DNA of 64,000 nucleotides, from positions 12,655,001-12,719,000 of the forward strand of contig JAYKKI010000006.1 in assembly GCA_039881145.1 (NCBI GenBank), read 5' to 3'. Made by a program: the position numbers and the translations under genes. Shown here in pieces: positions 49,921 through 61,120 of this stretch (position 1 is the stretch's first letter; every line of letters starts with the position of its first letter). Source of the DNA: Druceiella hillmani. Taxonomy: Eukaryota > Arthropoda > Insecta > Lepidoptera > Hepialidae. The notes beneath the pieces were generated by a model. It saw only the letters and a program-made list of their open reading frames with translations. It ran no database searches and was not told where the DNA came from.

Positions 49921-51003
49921 TCGAGATAATGGAATAAATTTATATCTTGTCTCCCACATACAAGCCACCGTCTGCAACCGTTAGATGTTGGAACCGTTAG
50001 TTTTTGGATCATTTAATTCAAAGTTGAAAATAGCTTTCAATAATTGGCATATGATGAATTCAGGAAAAACAGTCAGCATTTACAATAATCCAAAACTGGT
50101 AAATCTTGTATATTTTGAATCGTTTATAGCAAAAAAATATTACAAGTTCCACCTAACGCGGCAACAACTTCTGACACTCTATAACCACAGCGATACACGA
50201 GTGGCATACTCGACTGATATGAATGAGGAGGATCTGCTATTGTTTTCGTTGATACTCATGAGCTGTCACCTGCTTTGTCGCTCCAAAATCTTCAAGAAAA
50301 TATCACCGAAAGTCATAAGACCCTATCCTACAGTTGTTAGAAACAAAAAAAACAATAAAGGAAGAAACCCGGGTAAATATAGAACATATGGAACAAATGA
50401 ACTAGAAGGGAGACATAGACAGAAGGAAAAGAAAAAAAATGGAACAAGAAAGAAAAGCCAGAGCTAATGAAATGAAACGTAGTTTGTTGGAACTTAATTC
50501 AAGACAAAAAAAGAATCTGAGAAAATGGAAAGTGATGAAGATTCAGAGATAATCTTGGAGCAGACTTGGAGATATATATTTGCAAATCTGAAGAGTCGCA
50601 AATAAGCCTTTGGGAGAGCTTTGTCTCCGATAGATTTCGGCACCGAAGAAGATGCCAATGATTGCAATACCACTACAAATGTTGATGTAACAGCAAAGAA
50701 TATCAAAGATAATTGTTTTATTTTGGTAAAATTTAAAAAGAAAACTTCTGTTATATATTACGTGGGAAAAGTCCTCAGCCATTATTCGCGTACAGAGCTG
50801 AAAGTATCTTATCTTTGCAAGAAACCGGGACCATCGTGGTCGTTCGCTGTTGTTTTTCCCTGTTGTTCAAGACATACACACTTAGTACACCAGTGACGTC
50901 GTCATGAGCCTCCCTGATCCTCAACCACGGTCACATTGTACAGCAAGAATTTCTAGATTTTTTTACTTTTGCTATTAATTTAAATAATTTTAATGTGCAA
51001 TAA
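49919..51003 (+). pseudogene. Tigger/pogo-like transposase, C-terminal part (broken)
   Basis: Near 49919 a frame gives ARDNGINLYL. After a one-base shift comes LPHTSHRLQPLDV (about 49951-49989), the DDE_1 signature with the third catalytic Asp in QPLD. After another shift follow VFGSF and NSGKTVSIYN, then the downstream blocks SPKVIRPYPTVVRNKKN and NKGRNPGKYR (about 50306-50390), a Lys/Glu-rich helix-like region, ESEKMESDEDSEI (near 50515) and the tail DNCFILVKFKKKTSVIYYVG (50708-50767), then LPDPQPRSHCTARISRF. The final frame ends FTFAINLNNFNVQ with TAA at 51001-51003. These blocks follow the usual order of pogo-like proteins. The N-terminal DNA-binding part and the first two catalytic Asp residues are missing. 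Confidence 0.8.
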
Positions 51004-51235
51004 CTTACAAAGAAACGACCAAATGTTTAATAAACTACTTAAAGTTTAAATTGTCAAAGACTTCTTATAAAGATCTCATTTAGACTGATTATAAAGGTTA
51101 GAACTACCAATACAAGTTAACTACCATAAGTCTTACAGATTTTAATTTATGTTATTTTTTACGAGAAGAATTCAAGTTATTAAGTTAGTTTTCAGATTAA
51201 TACATAATTTTGTGATTTAATAAAAGTTAGCAAGT

Positions 51236-51333
51236 TTAATAGACTTTTATTACCCTGTATGAATCTACCCCATGATGTACGAAATACCCCACTGCAATAC
51301 GAACGTACCCCAGATGTGGGGTACGTTCGTACA
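51236..51333. repeat. TACCCCA-motif cluster with perfect 15-bp hairpin (probable transposon end)
   Basis: CTACCCCATGAT, ATACCCCACTGC and GTACCCCAGATG follow each other at about 51265-51314, and the last belongs to a perfect hairpin: TACGAACGTACCCCA at 51298-51312 and its inverse at 51317-51331 with a 4-nt loop. It lies 230 bp after the stop of the pogo-like fragment, so it may be that element's right terminal region. No matching left end was seen upstream. Confidence 0.6.
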
Positions 51334-51518
51334 AATATCTTATCTTAGGAAAATCGTTATAACTATTTCACCTTGTAACATAATTGTTTCAGACTTTTTT
51401 ACAATCAACTAAGATTTATTCATTAGAGTTACGTGCATAAACTAGCGAATTTAATAAGTTAATCATAAAGTAAAGAACAAAAATGAAAAAAAACGAGTGT
51501 GCTTTACACCACACGACT

Positions 51519-51671
51519 GAAGTAAAACTTCAAATTCACAAAATATGAACTTTAAAATGAATTTACAATTTTATTGAAACAATGTATTGAAAAAAAAACA
51601 AATTGTTCAAGAACGAAATGAAATTACAAAATAATAAAAAAATCACCGTTCGCGTAACGCTAGCAAACTCG

Positions 51672-51728
<57 letters not shown>

Positions 51729-52037
51729 CATGCACTGGCTATGAGAGGAAGAGAGAAAGAAAATGTGCGCGCGCACTGCTATCTCTTGCTCCTACAGTGT
51801 GATACAGACAATAGGCTTGCACTGTGTCTTAGATATACGAAACATAACTGGCTATGAGAGAAAGAGAGAAAGAAAATGTGTGCTCGGACCTCTCTCTCTT
51901 TCTGTTTTCACTAACTTATATCTCCCTCTCAACTTCCGTTTGCCTCGACCGATCACACTTTTCGTAACGCTCTCGTCACGCATTCACCAGCTTACTCCCC
52001 AAGTCAAACGTGCGTAAAGAAGTTTTACTTCAAAAAG
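51519..52037. mobile_element. Candidate MITE with GAAGTAAAACTTC ends
   Basis: TGAAGTAAAACTTCAA near 51518 and GAAGTTTTACTTCAA near 52019 are inverse copies. The motif is also nearly self-complementary, which weakens the evidence. Between them lie a TA microsatellite (51671-51726), two copies 113 bp apart of ACTGGCTATGAGAG followed by AAGAGAGAAAGAAAATGTG (51734 and 51847), and CT-rich blocks. It is more CpG-rich than its flanks. Confidence 0.35.
51671..51726. repeat. (TA)n microsatellite
   Basis: Simple TA run interrupted once by TGTA. Confidence 0.97.
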
Positions 52038-52039
52038 GT

Positions 52040-53094
52040 GTACGAAGGGTAACCACTTTCCGCTAATTGTCTCGTTTCTCTTTCTATAATTGCGTATATG
52101 TTAATTTTTTCTTCATTATTGGAAAGTGACAACTTCATTTTTTTGCATTTCTTTTAATTAATGAAATAATATAAAATTATAGGCTTAACCATTATAATTT
52201 ATTTACTGTTTTATTTAAATTAATGTCAAATACAGTATGACTTTTTTCTTATTGTGAGCAACATTAAAGTAGTTACGATACATGTATGATAAACAAGTAC
52301 GTATTGACTGACGGCGACAGCTGCAAACAAGTGGGCTAGTACAAACTAAAGTAACAAATGACAAAATGTGTGTACGACGTATGTACGCACGTATCGCGTG
52401 CGTAAATTAAATGACTTCTATCAATGTTGGCAAGCTGCAACTGATATTCATATGGCACACAATAAAAATAACTTTTTTTCAAATAAACACGTTATATTGA
52501 ATCTAACATTCGAAGCTGTCACTATATGCCAAATTACAGATGCGATGTTGGGTCTAACTCTATTTATTTATAAAATCCTTTGACATCACATTGTTTAGGG
52601 TTTTCCAGTGAAACAAAATAAATGCCGTGTATTTTCAGTACATCTATCTATCTATCTTTCTGTCTGTGCGCTACAGACCAAGGGGTAGTTTTAGAGTTCT
52701 GTCTGTAACGAACGCTTCATATAAGAATGCCAGTTAATATGTAGCAAAATATTTTTCTAACGTCCTGTACACGTAAATTAAAGGTGATATCTTTTTCCTA
52801 TTTAATCGCTTGAGTGATTGTGGATTGGAAAGTTTTTTCGAAATAAAACCGAAGCTCTGTTTACCATTTTTCCCCGTTTTTAAACAGCGTTTGCTAAATA
52901 TTATGCTCCAAAATAACATGCCATCTATCGTCTAAAACGCTCCCTAAACTAATCTTTCAATTGAAATATTAAAAAAAATCCGGATACTAACATTTGACAA
53001 GTAACATTCGATTAAAATTATTTCTGTTTATTTTGCATTATCACATACGAAATGCGCTCAGACGCATAATATATTTTCTTTTTAACTTTTTAGA
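52040..53094. other. AT-rich non-coding stretch
   Basis: No gene seen. (CTAT)n/(CTGT) text near 52645-52670, followed by AGAGTTCTGTCTGTAACG, may be another eroded R0 tail. Confidence 0.45.
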
Positions 53095-53222
53095 AAAAGA
53101 ACTGTCAAGTACGAGTAGAACTTGTACTACGAGAATATCGTACACATTTAGACATTTATAAATATTTAAGGGTACATGGTATTTTTAATAAAATATTTAC
53201 AAATGTTAATTTTGTCATAACG
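53095..53222 (+). repeat. Insect-type short repeat (family R0), left part, split by Tigger insertion
   Basis: The head ACTGTCAAGTACGAGTAGAAC-like text starts near 53100 and parallels the head at 1568. It appears to continue on the far side of the Tigger element, from 56135 to about 56625, where the tail GACAGACGGAGAGATAGAC, TTTCGTTTTTCCTTTTGAGG and GTACGTAAC is found. Confidence 0.5.
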
Positions 53223-53404
53223 TAGGGTAGACTGGGTACGGTGGAAACAATTTCACTTATATCGTCCATAGTTTTGCTTTTCCTAATCAGAGCCATGAAG
53301 AAGATATGTTTAATAAAAGAGCATGTTTCTATCTACCAATGGGCGATGGGATTTTAGTTCCAGGTGTGTTATTTTTAACAGTAGATCTAATTAAACAAAC
53401 AAAA

Positions 53405-53450
53405 TCCGATTTGTTTCAACCGTCCCCATACCAGGGGCGGTTGAAACAGT
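53405..53450. repeat. Inverted pair of GTTTCAACCG motifs in Tigger left subterminal region
   Basis: GTTTCAACCGTCCCC and GGGGCGGTTGAAAC form an inverted repeat about 200 bp inside the left end. The same motif is in both terminal repeats and, near 55746 and 56092-56120, in the right part. The layout suggests transposase-binding sites, which is an inference. Confidence 0.7.
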
Positions 53451-53769
53451 GATTGGGTTCAGCTGAAACACATGGGAATAATACTAAATTTAATATTATA
53501 ACATGTTTTATTAATTGTTTATTTTAACTATAAGAATAATTAGGGAACTATTTGACAATAACAATTAGTCTTCAATGTTTTACATACTGTTAACAATATG
53601 TTTAATGAGGGTTTAACATTTTTAGATTAAGCTAATTAAAATCTACATGTATTACCAGGCATCAGTAATTACAGATTACTTAATATTGATATGTAATTTA
53701 CGTAAATTAACAAACAACAAAACAAAAATTCAAACTCTCTTTGATTTTCATTAGTCAATCAGTCATTAG

Positions 53770-55713
53770 TCAAATATAAAAATCAATCTGAGTCGCAATT
53801 ATGGCAAATATAGCTAAGACTACTTTCTGGCATTCGTCGTGAGTCCATAGTTTACAAGTAGTGCGTTGGATCCACTTTTCATCGGATCTACTCTCTGAAT
53901 ATGGTGACATACAAACAAGACAAAAGCACTTCTTTTCTTCTCATGGTTCTTCATGTTGTACATTTTTCTTTTTTTCTTTTTTGGTATTTCAACTATTCTT
54001 ACTTTTTCCTCCATCCAATTGCTTCTTTTTTCCTCCATCTAATTGTTTCTTAACTTGCTTAGCACTTGTTCATTTCAATCTTATTTCTTGCTCCTTTCTT
54101 ATCTCTGCCTTCTCTGGTGTATCAGTATAAATTATAGACTTCCTGATTTTTCGCCCTCTATTATTATTTTTCGCCCCAGGAGCTTTCGGAAATGATCGTA
54201 TTGTTTCCGGTGAAAATACAGCGGAGACACTAGAAGAAATTGTTTGAATACTTGTACTAGATTTTGGAGATGTTTCCTGAATTCTAATGCTGCTGTGATG
54301 TAATTACAGTTTTTGGATGGTGTAATTACAATTTTCCTGACGTTCAATTATGTATTCTTGTTCAGTTCTTGAAATTGGTGAACTATTGATAGCCTCTTGT
54401 TGAATGACCATCTCTATCGATGGTTCGTGATTTAAGAAAGAAGGCGATAGTGGCGGCGTTTCGTCTTCAGGTGGGCTAGTATTTGGTACAGGAACAATTG
54501 CTACTGTATTCTCGGGATTTGGTCTATCCGTAACAAATGCAGGTGCAAAATCGAGCTCAATAAATAGATTCCGAATATACGTGTAAGTTCCTGTTTTGCA
54601 AGCTGGCTTGAATATTTCAGGGCCTAAGGGCAATCGGCATAGCATAATCTACAATCCTGGAATATCATAAATGGACATCATCTTTCGTGGATTGTTTTGC
54701 ATCCATGCATCGCAAGCTAAATTTAGAGTATTCTTCAAAGAGCCATATGCAGATCAATCAAGCGGCTGAACTCTGCGAAAGCAGTGATGTGGGAAAAATA
54801 GTATGATAATGTCTGGTGCGTTAATATAGATGCGTGAAGAGTGATTATCGAGAAGGAGTAACACCTTATGGGACGGTGACTCATTTTTATGTTTTTTAAA
54901 GTATTTCAGGAAATACATAAATGTTTCATCCTGCATTCAGCCATGGGGTTTGGCAGCTCCAACGGAGCCTACGGTCCCATCCCTAGTAAATAATGTTGTC
55001 AATGGACTCGTGGGAGGACAAAGGATGCCGGAATTACATTTCCGATGGTATTCGCTGCATAGATAACTGTGACTAATGTGCCCATTTCCCCTGAAGTTAC
55101 TAAATCTACTTGTTGAGCATCACACCTAACCACCTCTCTGTCGGGCTTTCGAACAGCAATTATACCTGTTTCGTCAGCATTATAAACGTTTCGAGGCTCA
55201 AACTTATGGCGGTTGTCATGGAATAGTCAAATTGTCATGGAAAAAAAAGGTTTTGTTTAAGCTAGTCGCCCTGTAGAGGCTTGTAGCTTGCGCTGCGCGT
55301 AGAGACAGTTCGGGGTTTCTTCTCATGAACATGTGAAACCATTCCTCACTTGCTAGCTTGTTGTCATCCCATGTCTGAGGCTGTGATATATTTAACTGTA
55401 AATTCATAGGCCAATTTTCTTACCTCCTTCTTAGGTAGGACAAAATATATATCTGAACATCAAAACAGATACTTTGAAAGCTATCGCTTTGTCTCCTCAT
55501 TAAAAACTCGGTTTTGTGCTTTATATCCTATGTCTTGATTTTCTTTCTGGTTAGATGCATCTCGCTTTTGAATATATTTTAGGAGCGAACAGTGGTTTAT
55601 TCCGTGCTTCTCTGCCACTTTTCGCAATGAATATCCTTTTTTCACCTCCTCATAAGCGTCTTTGTGCTTCTACAAGTCTATTTGTCCTCTCTAAGTTTGC
55701 ATATTTTTGGCAT
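53770..55713 (-). pseudogene. Tigger/pogo-like transposase, broken by stops and frameshifts
   Basis: Reading from the right: MPKICKLRED at 55713, stop at codon 12; a CENP-B/Tc5-type helix-turn-helix block EEWFHMFMRRNPELSLRAAQ (about 55276-55335); NVYNADETGIIAV with the first catalytic Asp (about 55150-55190); VTVIYAANTIGNVIPASF; VLLLLDNHSSRIYI (about 54820-54865) with the second Asp; FPHHCFRRVQPLD with the third Asp (about 54754) followed by a stop; then ACDAWMQNNPRKMMSIYDIP; FVTDRPNPENT; a basic region RGRKIRKSIIYTDTPEKAEI (about 54100-54160); and a C-terminal Cys/His motif CLVCMSPYSES...WIQRTTCKLWTHDEC (about 53815-53930) with a stop at 53770. All three Asp are present in conserved motifs, yet several stops and shifts make the gene dead. 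The zinc-like tail distinguishes it from the fragment at 49919-51003, which ends differently, so the two belong to different subfamilies. Confidence 0.85.
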
Positions 55714-56134
55714 ATAGAAAACAAGAAAAAATAAATAAATACAAAGTTTCAACCGTATCCAAAAAAAATGTTACTTTAGGTAAAAAGCAGATATAGTAAT
55801 TATGACAACAATGATACGTAAAAACTAGTCGCTGTGCCATATTCTACAAGCTTCATTTCAAACAAAAACACACACTCAATACTCTCACTTAAATAGAAAC
55901 CACAATAATTGGAAAATTCTCCGAGCAAAAATACTTACTTTTGGGTAACAAAACTCAATAGGGTCTTCTAAAAAGAGCTAAAGCGCGCGAAGAGTAACGC
56001 ATTTCTGAGGTTCGTGTCCAGATCGGTCATCCGCTTCATTCTCCCATTAACCTCCTCACCGTCCCGTCAACGGTTTGCGAGATATTCGTGTTGTTTCAAC
56101 CGTCCTTTGTTTCAATCGTACTCAGTCTACCCTA

Positions 56135-56625
56135 ATTATACTGCATACTATATCTTTCACATGCGAAAAGCGCGGTGCATATTTATAATATTATGAGATC
56201 TAGTATAATCGCCAAGTTTTCGTGTAATCGTCTACTTAGATATAACCAACCCTTATTTTCTCACGATTTTTCGTTCCGTAATTTCGGAAGGCCACGGGAA
56301 GGTGAGTTACTGATGGTGATTTTATCTTTTTCGGAATATTTTTTAGAATATCTTTTTAAATATGCAATTTTAAATTATGATAATATTTGTGTATTCCTCA
56401 TAAAGGCCCTTTCAAATGATATGCTACATTTGTTTGGCTATATTATTAATTCTCTTCAATTCTTGTATGGATATTTAAATAATAGTCACCTATTGCGACA
56501 TATGTGGACTAACAAAATGTATTACATGCTAATTTTTAGGTCGCATACTTTCTGAGAAAATCGTCTGTGACAGACGGAGAGATAGACTCTTGAGTTTCGT
56601 TTTTCCTTTTGAGGTACGTAACGTT
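56135..56625 (+). repeat. Insect-type short repeat (family R0), right part, split by Tigger insertion
   Basis: Contains GAAGGCCACGGGAAGGTGAG, CCCTTTCAAATGATATGCTA, GTTTGGCTATATT and the tail CTGTGACAGACGGAGAGATA, then CCTTTTGAGGTACGTAAC. This order follows the body and tail I recall for the insect-type repeat. Together with 53095-53222 it makes one element of about 620 bp. The 126-codon frame at 56175-56555 crosses it and is not a gene. Confidence 0.5.
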
Positions 56626-57417
56626 AAAACGGAATCCATGAACAGTGAACGAGATGTAATTTGCGAACTTAACCCAATGTTAACCAGCATTCAGTCTACA
56701 AGATTATAAGAGAGCATGTAAAACTAGACTACGTAAATGATATTCGCATCTTTAAGAATAGATAATTTCAGTTTTTTCAGTTTTTAAATTCTATGCTTTT
56801 TTCTTACCCAAAAGAAAGAAAAGTGTAAACACTTTTTTTACTTTAAATAAGATTATGGCAGTGGTAACCAAAATATTGTCTGTCGTCATATTTATTTATT
56901 TATACTTTTTAAAGACAAACAAGTGTGAATCCATAGTAAATCCAAACAATGGGGAAAAATGGTTAAATTTTTTCCCCTAATTGAGAACGAATACTTTTGA
57001 TTATCATTTGCATGAAAAATCTCATTAAAAGTAACTTGGATCCTTTGCGGGTGGTTTGTCTTATTAAAATAATAATTTTATACACTTAACATTATATTTA
57101 TAAAACAATTGGTCACTGATTTTATAAAATAGGACCGTAATTGGCATTATACCATGTTTCTAGGTCTGTCAAACATTATATGTCTGTGATCTATGGTTCA
57201 ATTATTTTCATCCAACTAGTCCTTTGGTTATGGTATATTTGATTTCATTTCACAAACGTTTTATATTCCCTTATGAAGTATACTCGATATAATTTTGTCA
57301 TGGCTGAGATATATAACGAATCGTATTTCAAAGCTTTCACGGTTCAATTAATAATGAAGTGAATGATTCGGACATGGACTATATACCAGTTTTTTGTCCT
57401 TAGGTAATAACAGTGAT

Positions 57418-57428
57418 ACACACACACA

Positions 57429-57510
<82 letters not shown>
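57418..57510. repeat. (CA)n(TA)n compound microsatellite
   Basis: About 25 CA repeats with a CCCA break followed directly by about 20 TA repeats. Confidence 0.98.
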
Positions 57511-57518
<8 letters not shown>

Positions 57519-59599
57519 CCCCTAGGGATTGACACTAAAAATTCTTTAACAGTAGGCTAGTTTCTACTAAGCATAAATCATATGAATTGTAATATGTAAT
57601 GATTTATCATGATACAGAGATACCAGAAAACAAAATTATTTATTATTAACATTAAAGATTATTTTTAATTTTAGGGAATAAATTCAGCAAAATTACGAAT
57701 TTAGTCATGTGATTATGAATACCAATCAGAAAGCATTGCGTCACACCACGCAAAATACCATTGTTTTTGTTGACATTTTCATATACAGAACAAGTTCTTT
57801 CATTAAGTTTTCGTTTTTAATAATTTTTGTCAAGTTGATACAGTTGTCCCCAATTTCCCCTTAAAAGACAAGTACAATTCGCAATGGAATCAGGTTTTAT
57901 CAAAGCAAACATTAGTAATTTGCTCCAAATGAACGCTTTGTAGATTTCTTGGTAGATTTGGTAGAACGCTTCAAAGAGTGACTTCTTTTCATCAGAATTT
58001 CAGAATGTTCAAACCTCAACGTAAGTATACCCAAGTGTATAATATATATTATTAGTTGAAATAGTATCATTTCAGTTTCGTAGTCAGTAAACGTTTGTTT
58101 TTCTACAGGTATTGTAAACTAATTGATACTGGTTTTGAGGTTACAATCAAAATAACTTAACCTCAAATCATACATTATTATTTTATCAATAAAGTTATAA
58201 ATCTAGCGACTCTACAAAATTCATCAGTGTTCGAAAGTTAGTACGTTGCTTTAGAAATAGATTGTGCGGGAGTCATATTAATTTGTTCGTTTGTAATCAA
58301 CAGTACTAGCTCAGAGCTTCGAAATTTTAATGTTTTTTCTATAGAAAACACAAATCGAAGTGTTTTATACAGGGCCACAATTACAATTGTAGTAAAACAC
58401 AGTTTGTTGCATAGGCACTTAAACTGCAAATAAATACATTAAAATTATCTTCACATAAATATATTCTTTAATCTGTAGATGAACTACAAGCTCTTTGTAA
58501 GTTTTAGCCACTTTTTCGTATTTGTTCATTGTTTGGAACGTATATAAAGCATTTGTTTGGTGTTTCAATAGTTATGCTTTTACATTGAGACACTATACAG
58601 TACTTGTAATAAGACGAATTATTTTTAATTAAACAAAAAAGCAACTGCCGTACACAGCACGATTGTTTTTTAATTTGTTTTATGAGCAGTGACCTCATTC
58701 AAGACGCCATGACAGGCGAGGTAAATTTCAATTGTTTCTTTAAAACGTAAAATACATAATGTAAATATTGAATTTTTGGACAAAACATAATTTTTTTGGG
58801 TTAACTAGATATTAAAGTGCAGTATTAACCGCTTTTCCAAATTTAGCCAACTAGCCTATTATAGTGACACTAGGTGTTACGACTTCGCCTGCATAAAACT
58901 GATTAATGGCTTAATGAGATATTTAACAGGCGGTATTTTGTAGGTCATCTACATAATTTAAGTATTTTATAAGTTGCTAGCGAAGATAGTATGAGCAAGC
59001 TTGAAGAAATAGGCAAGTGAAGGGCAGCAACTTGTTGAATTAGAATTACTTATCATTGAAACCTCGATGCAAAGACATCGAATGGCGGTATGAGAAAGGT
59101 TGTCTGTTATTTGTTAAAGAGTTGTATTTTTCAGAGTTGAAAATCCTTTCCGAGTGAAAAGTATACAAAATTTGGTAAGGATCATGAAATATTAACAAGT
59201 AAATAATAAATAAACCAAGACAAGTTTAAATTTTTATATTAATTAGGATTATAGATACAATATTTTTTCTTTCACGTAACAAACAAAATTAATGTATGAG
59301 TGGTAGTAAACTTATAAAAAAATGTGTACCAAAAAATCGTAACCATAGCCTAGAGATATTTTAACCGTTATTGGTGAATCGTTCCGTATATTCAAGAATA
59401 TCAGCAGGGGCGCCAATTAAATTAAAAAAAATATTGAGGACCCAACTTCCGGAAACTTAGATAATTGACATAACTGAATTTGTGTATACGAGTTAAATAA
59501 TCATTTGGTTTAGTCTTGTTGACTGTCAGGTTTCACCTATGAAATGTAATTATTGAAAGTTATTTATTCCCAATTCTAATAAAAAGAGCACAAAGAGAA

Positions 59600-59602
<3 letters not shown>

Positions 59603-59656
<54 letters not shown>
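59603..59656. repeat. (TA)n microsatellite
   Basis: Simple TA run, interrupted once by CATA. Confidence 0.97.
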
Positions 59657-59659
<3 letters not shown>

Positions 59660-59970
59660 TGTTTTTTTTTTGTTTTATTGTGAAATAATTATATCCTAAT
59701 GAACAACTTTCTATGTATCAATTGACGTACTTGAGTGAGTGTTTCGTCCAAATTTCAGTTTCTTGATGTTTTGTTTAGTCTGACAATTGCGATAAAAATA
59801 TAACAAGTTGTTCTGTATATATTTTTTTTGTATAAAATAAGTAAAGAAGTACGTTGCCTTAAGCAGAGATTTAAATATTTAGGTGAAACTTGTAACCGAT
59901 GTTGCTAGAGCCAGAGATTAAAGTTACACGAGACTGAGTAAAATTATATTTTGACAAGTTACCTTTAACA

Positions 59971-60060
59971 TTTTTCACACACTAAAATAGTTATTTTATA
60001 TTTTTCACACACTAAAATAGTGATTTTATATTTTTCACACGCTAAAATAGTGATATTATA
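59971..60060. repeat. 30-bp tandem repeat, 3 copies
   Basis: TTTTTCACACACTAAAATAG plus TTATTTTATA repeats exactly every 30 bp at 59971, 60001 and 60031, with one to three base changes. It lies just downstream (in minus-strand sense) of the hAT relic and may be part of that element's end. Confidence 0.92.
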
Positions 60061-60149
60061 AAACACAAATGTTTCGAGTATTTCGCGAACATTTGTGCCA
60101 TTAGTGTTATAGGTGCCAGTGCGGGAATATTGCATACTGCAATTAGCTG

Positions 60150-61120
60150 TCGCCATTCATTTCATATCGGTAGGCGGTGAAGAAAAAGTACGTATTATAA
60201 TGAAGAATTGCCTCAAGCTTATCAGATTTATATTTTCGTCTTCGGACGTTTCTGATGACGAAAATGCCCCGGAAAACTCTAATATTGGTTTGTAGTCCTT
60301 CAGGATTTGCTGCATATTGAATACTCTCATCGTTCGTCTTATGGGGCACAATGAACTTAGGTCAGTTGAGGAATCGATGTCTTCGGCTTTGAAAGTTTTG
60401 AAGGGATGAACTCTTTTAAGTAAATCACTGATTGCATTTATTAAGTTTTGGCTAAGGTCATAGTACCACGCCTGCTCGGCAGATGGTGCAAAGAATGTTA
60501 GACAACTAAATTTAAGCTTTCAGCTACGCAGTAAATATACGTTGCCGGTGGCTGTAGATTCACTATACACTTTCGATGCCCTTGAATCTACCATGCATAT
60601 TCGATACCCCATCACAGTACTATCCTCGTAGTTTTTCAATAGATATGTCCCAAACAACCTAGAACACCCTTCATTATTTTAAAAAAGATTTTTATTTTAG
60701 TACAAGTAGTTTCGTGTAATCCATCGAAATCTTCATTTACAAACTTCATAAATGTCCATCGACAGTTCGCATATCAAAGTTTACTCGCTCAGGGATGAAG
60801 GTAGCAAAGTCTTTTCAAAACGAAGTAAAAATATTTGCTGTTTTTAATTCTCCTTAGTGCATTACCTAGAACATTATATCCTATTATTTGACTTATTCAA
60901 TTAAAAAATTAGATGTTGTTGAGTTCAAGCGCATTTTTTCTCAATTCCAGCAGCTGCATAAAGTTTGAATTTAATTCTTTGCCCCCAAGTTTCAGAAATC
61001 CCTTGTCCTCGAACTTCAGGGTTGCAAAAATGTCCACAAGAGGCGAGCGCGCTATGTTCTTTTTGGTATAAATTTGATTATTTAGTTGAACAGTGATATT
61101 AGGACGGGATACAAACACTA
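60150..61120 (-). pseudogene. Decayed hAT-type (DUF4371-like) transposase, second copy
   Basis: Minus-strand blocks in order: LKLGGKELNSNFMQLLELRK (about 60945-61000), like the start of DUF4371 where a NFxELLxLR motif is usual; YEDSTVMGYRICMVDSRASK (about 60570-60630), in the place of the QGYDGAS region; CVAESLNLVV (about 60500-60530), like the usual CxAHSLNLV; and LCPIRRTMRVFNMQQILKDY followed by KPILEF (about 60265-60345), like LCPTRWTxR. The last block keeps the order but has Arg where Trp is usual. Separate frames and stops show it is dead. It is not the same copy as 10642-12190 and the two share no long DNA match by eye. Ends not found. Confidence 0.65.

Larger units (their letters stand above)
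53225..56132 (-). mobile_element. Near full-length decayed Tigger/pogo element
   Basis: The left end, GGGTAGACTGGGTACGGTGG then AAAC, is the inverse of the right end, GTTTCAATCGTACTCAGTCT then ACCC, with two mismatches over 24 bp. Both ends are flanked by TA (53223-53224 and 56133-56134), the Tc1/mariner/pogo target duplication. The subterminal regions carry further copies of GTTTCAACCGT. The element is about 2.9 kb and contains one transposase relic on the minus strand. Complete ends with a dead gene suggest it arrived intact and decayed in place. Confidence 0.88.
56630..59960. other. AT-rich non-coding stretch with two microsatellites
   Basis: No gene supported. (CA)n then (TA)n occupies 57418-57510, and (TA)n with a CATA break occupies 59603-59656. 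A motif resembling a splice donor (CAACGTAAGTAT) at about 58018 has no frame that supports an exon. Confidence 0.55.

Noticed and set aside
56175..56555. 126-codon plus-strand open frame
   Set aside because: It lies across the right half of the insect-type repeat and has no domain or splice context.
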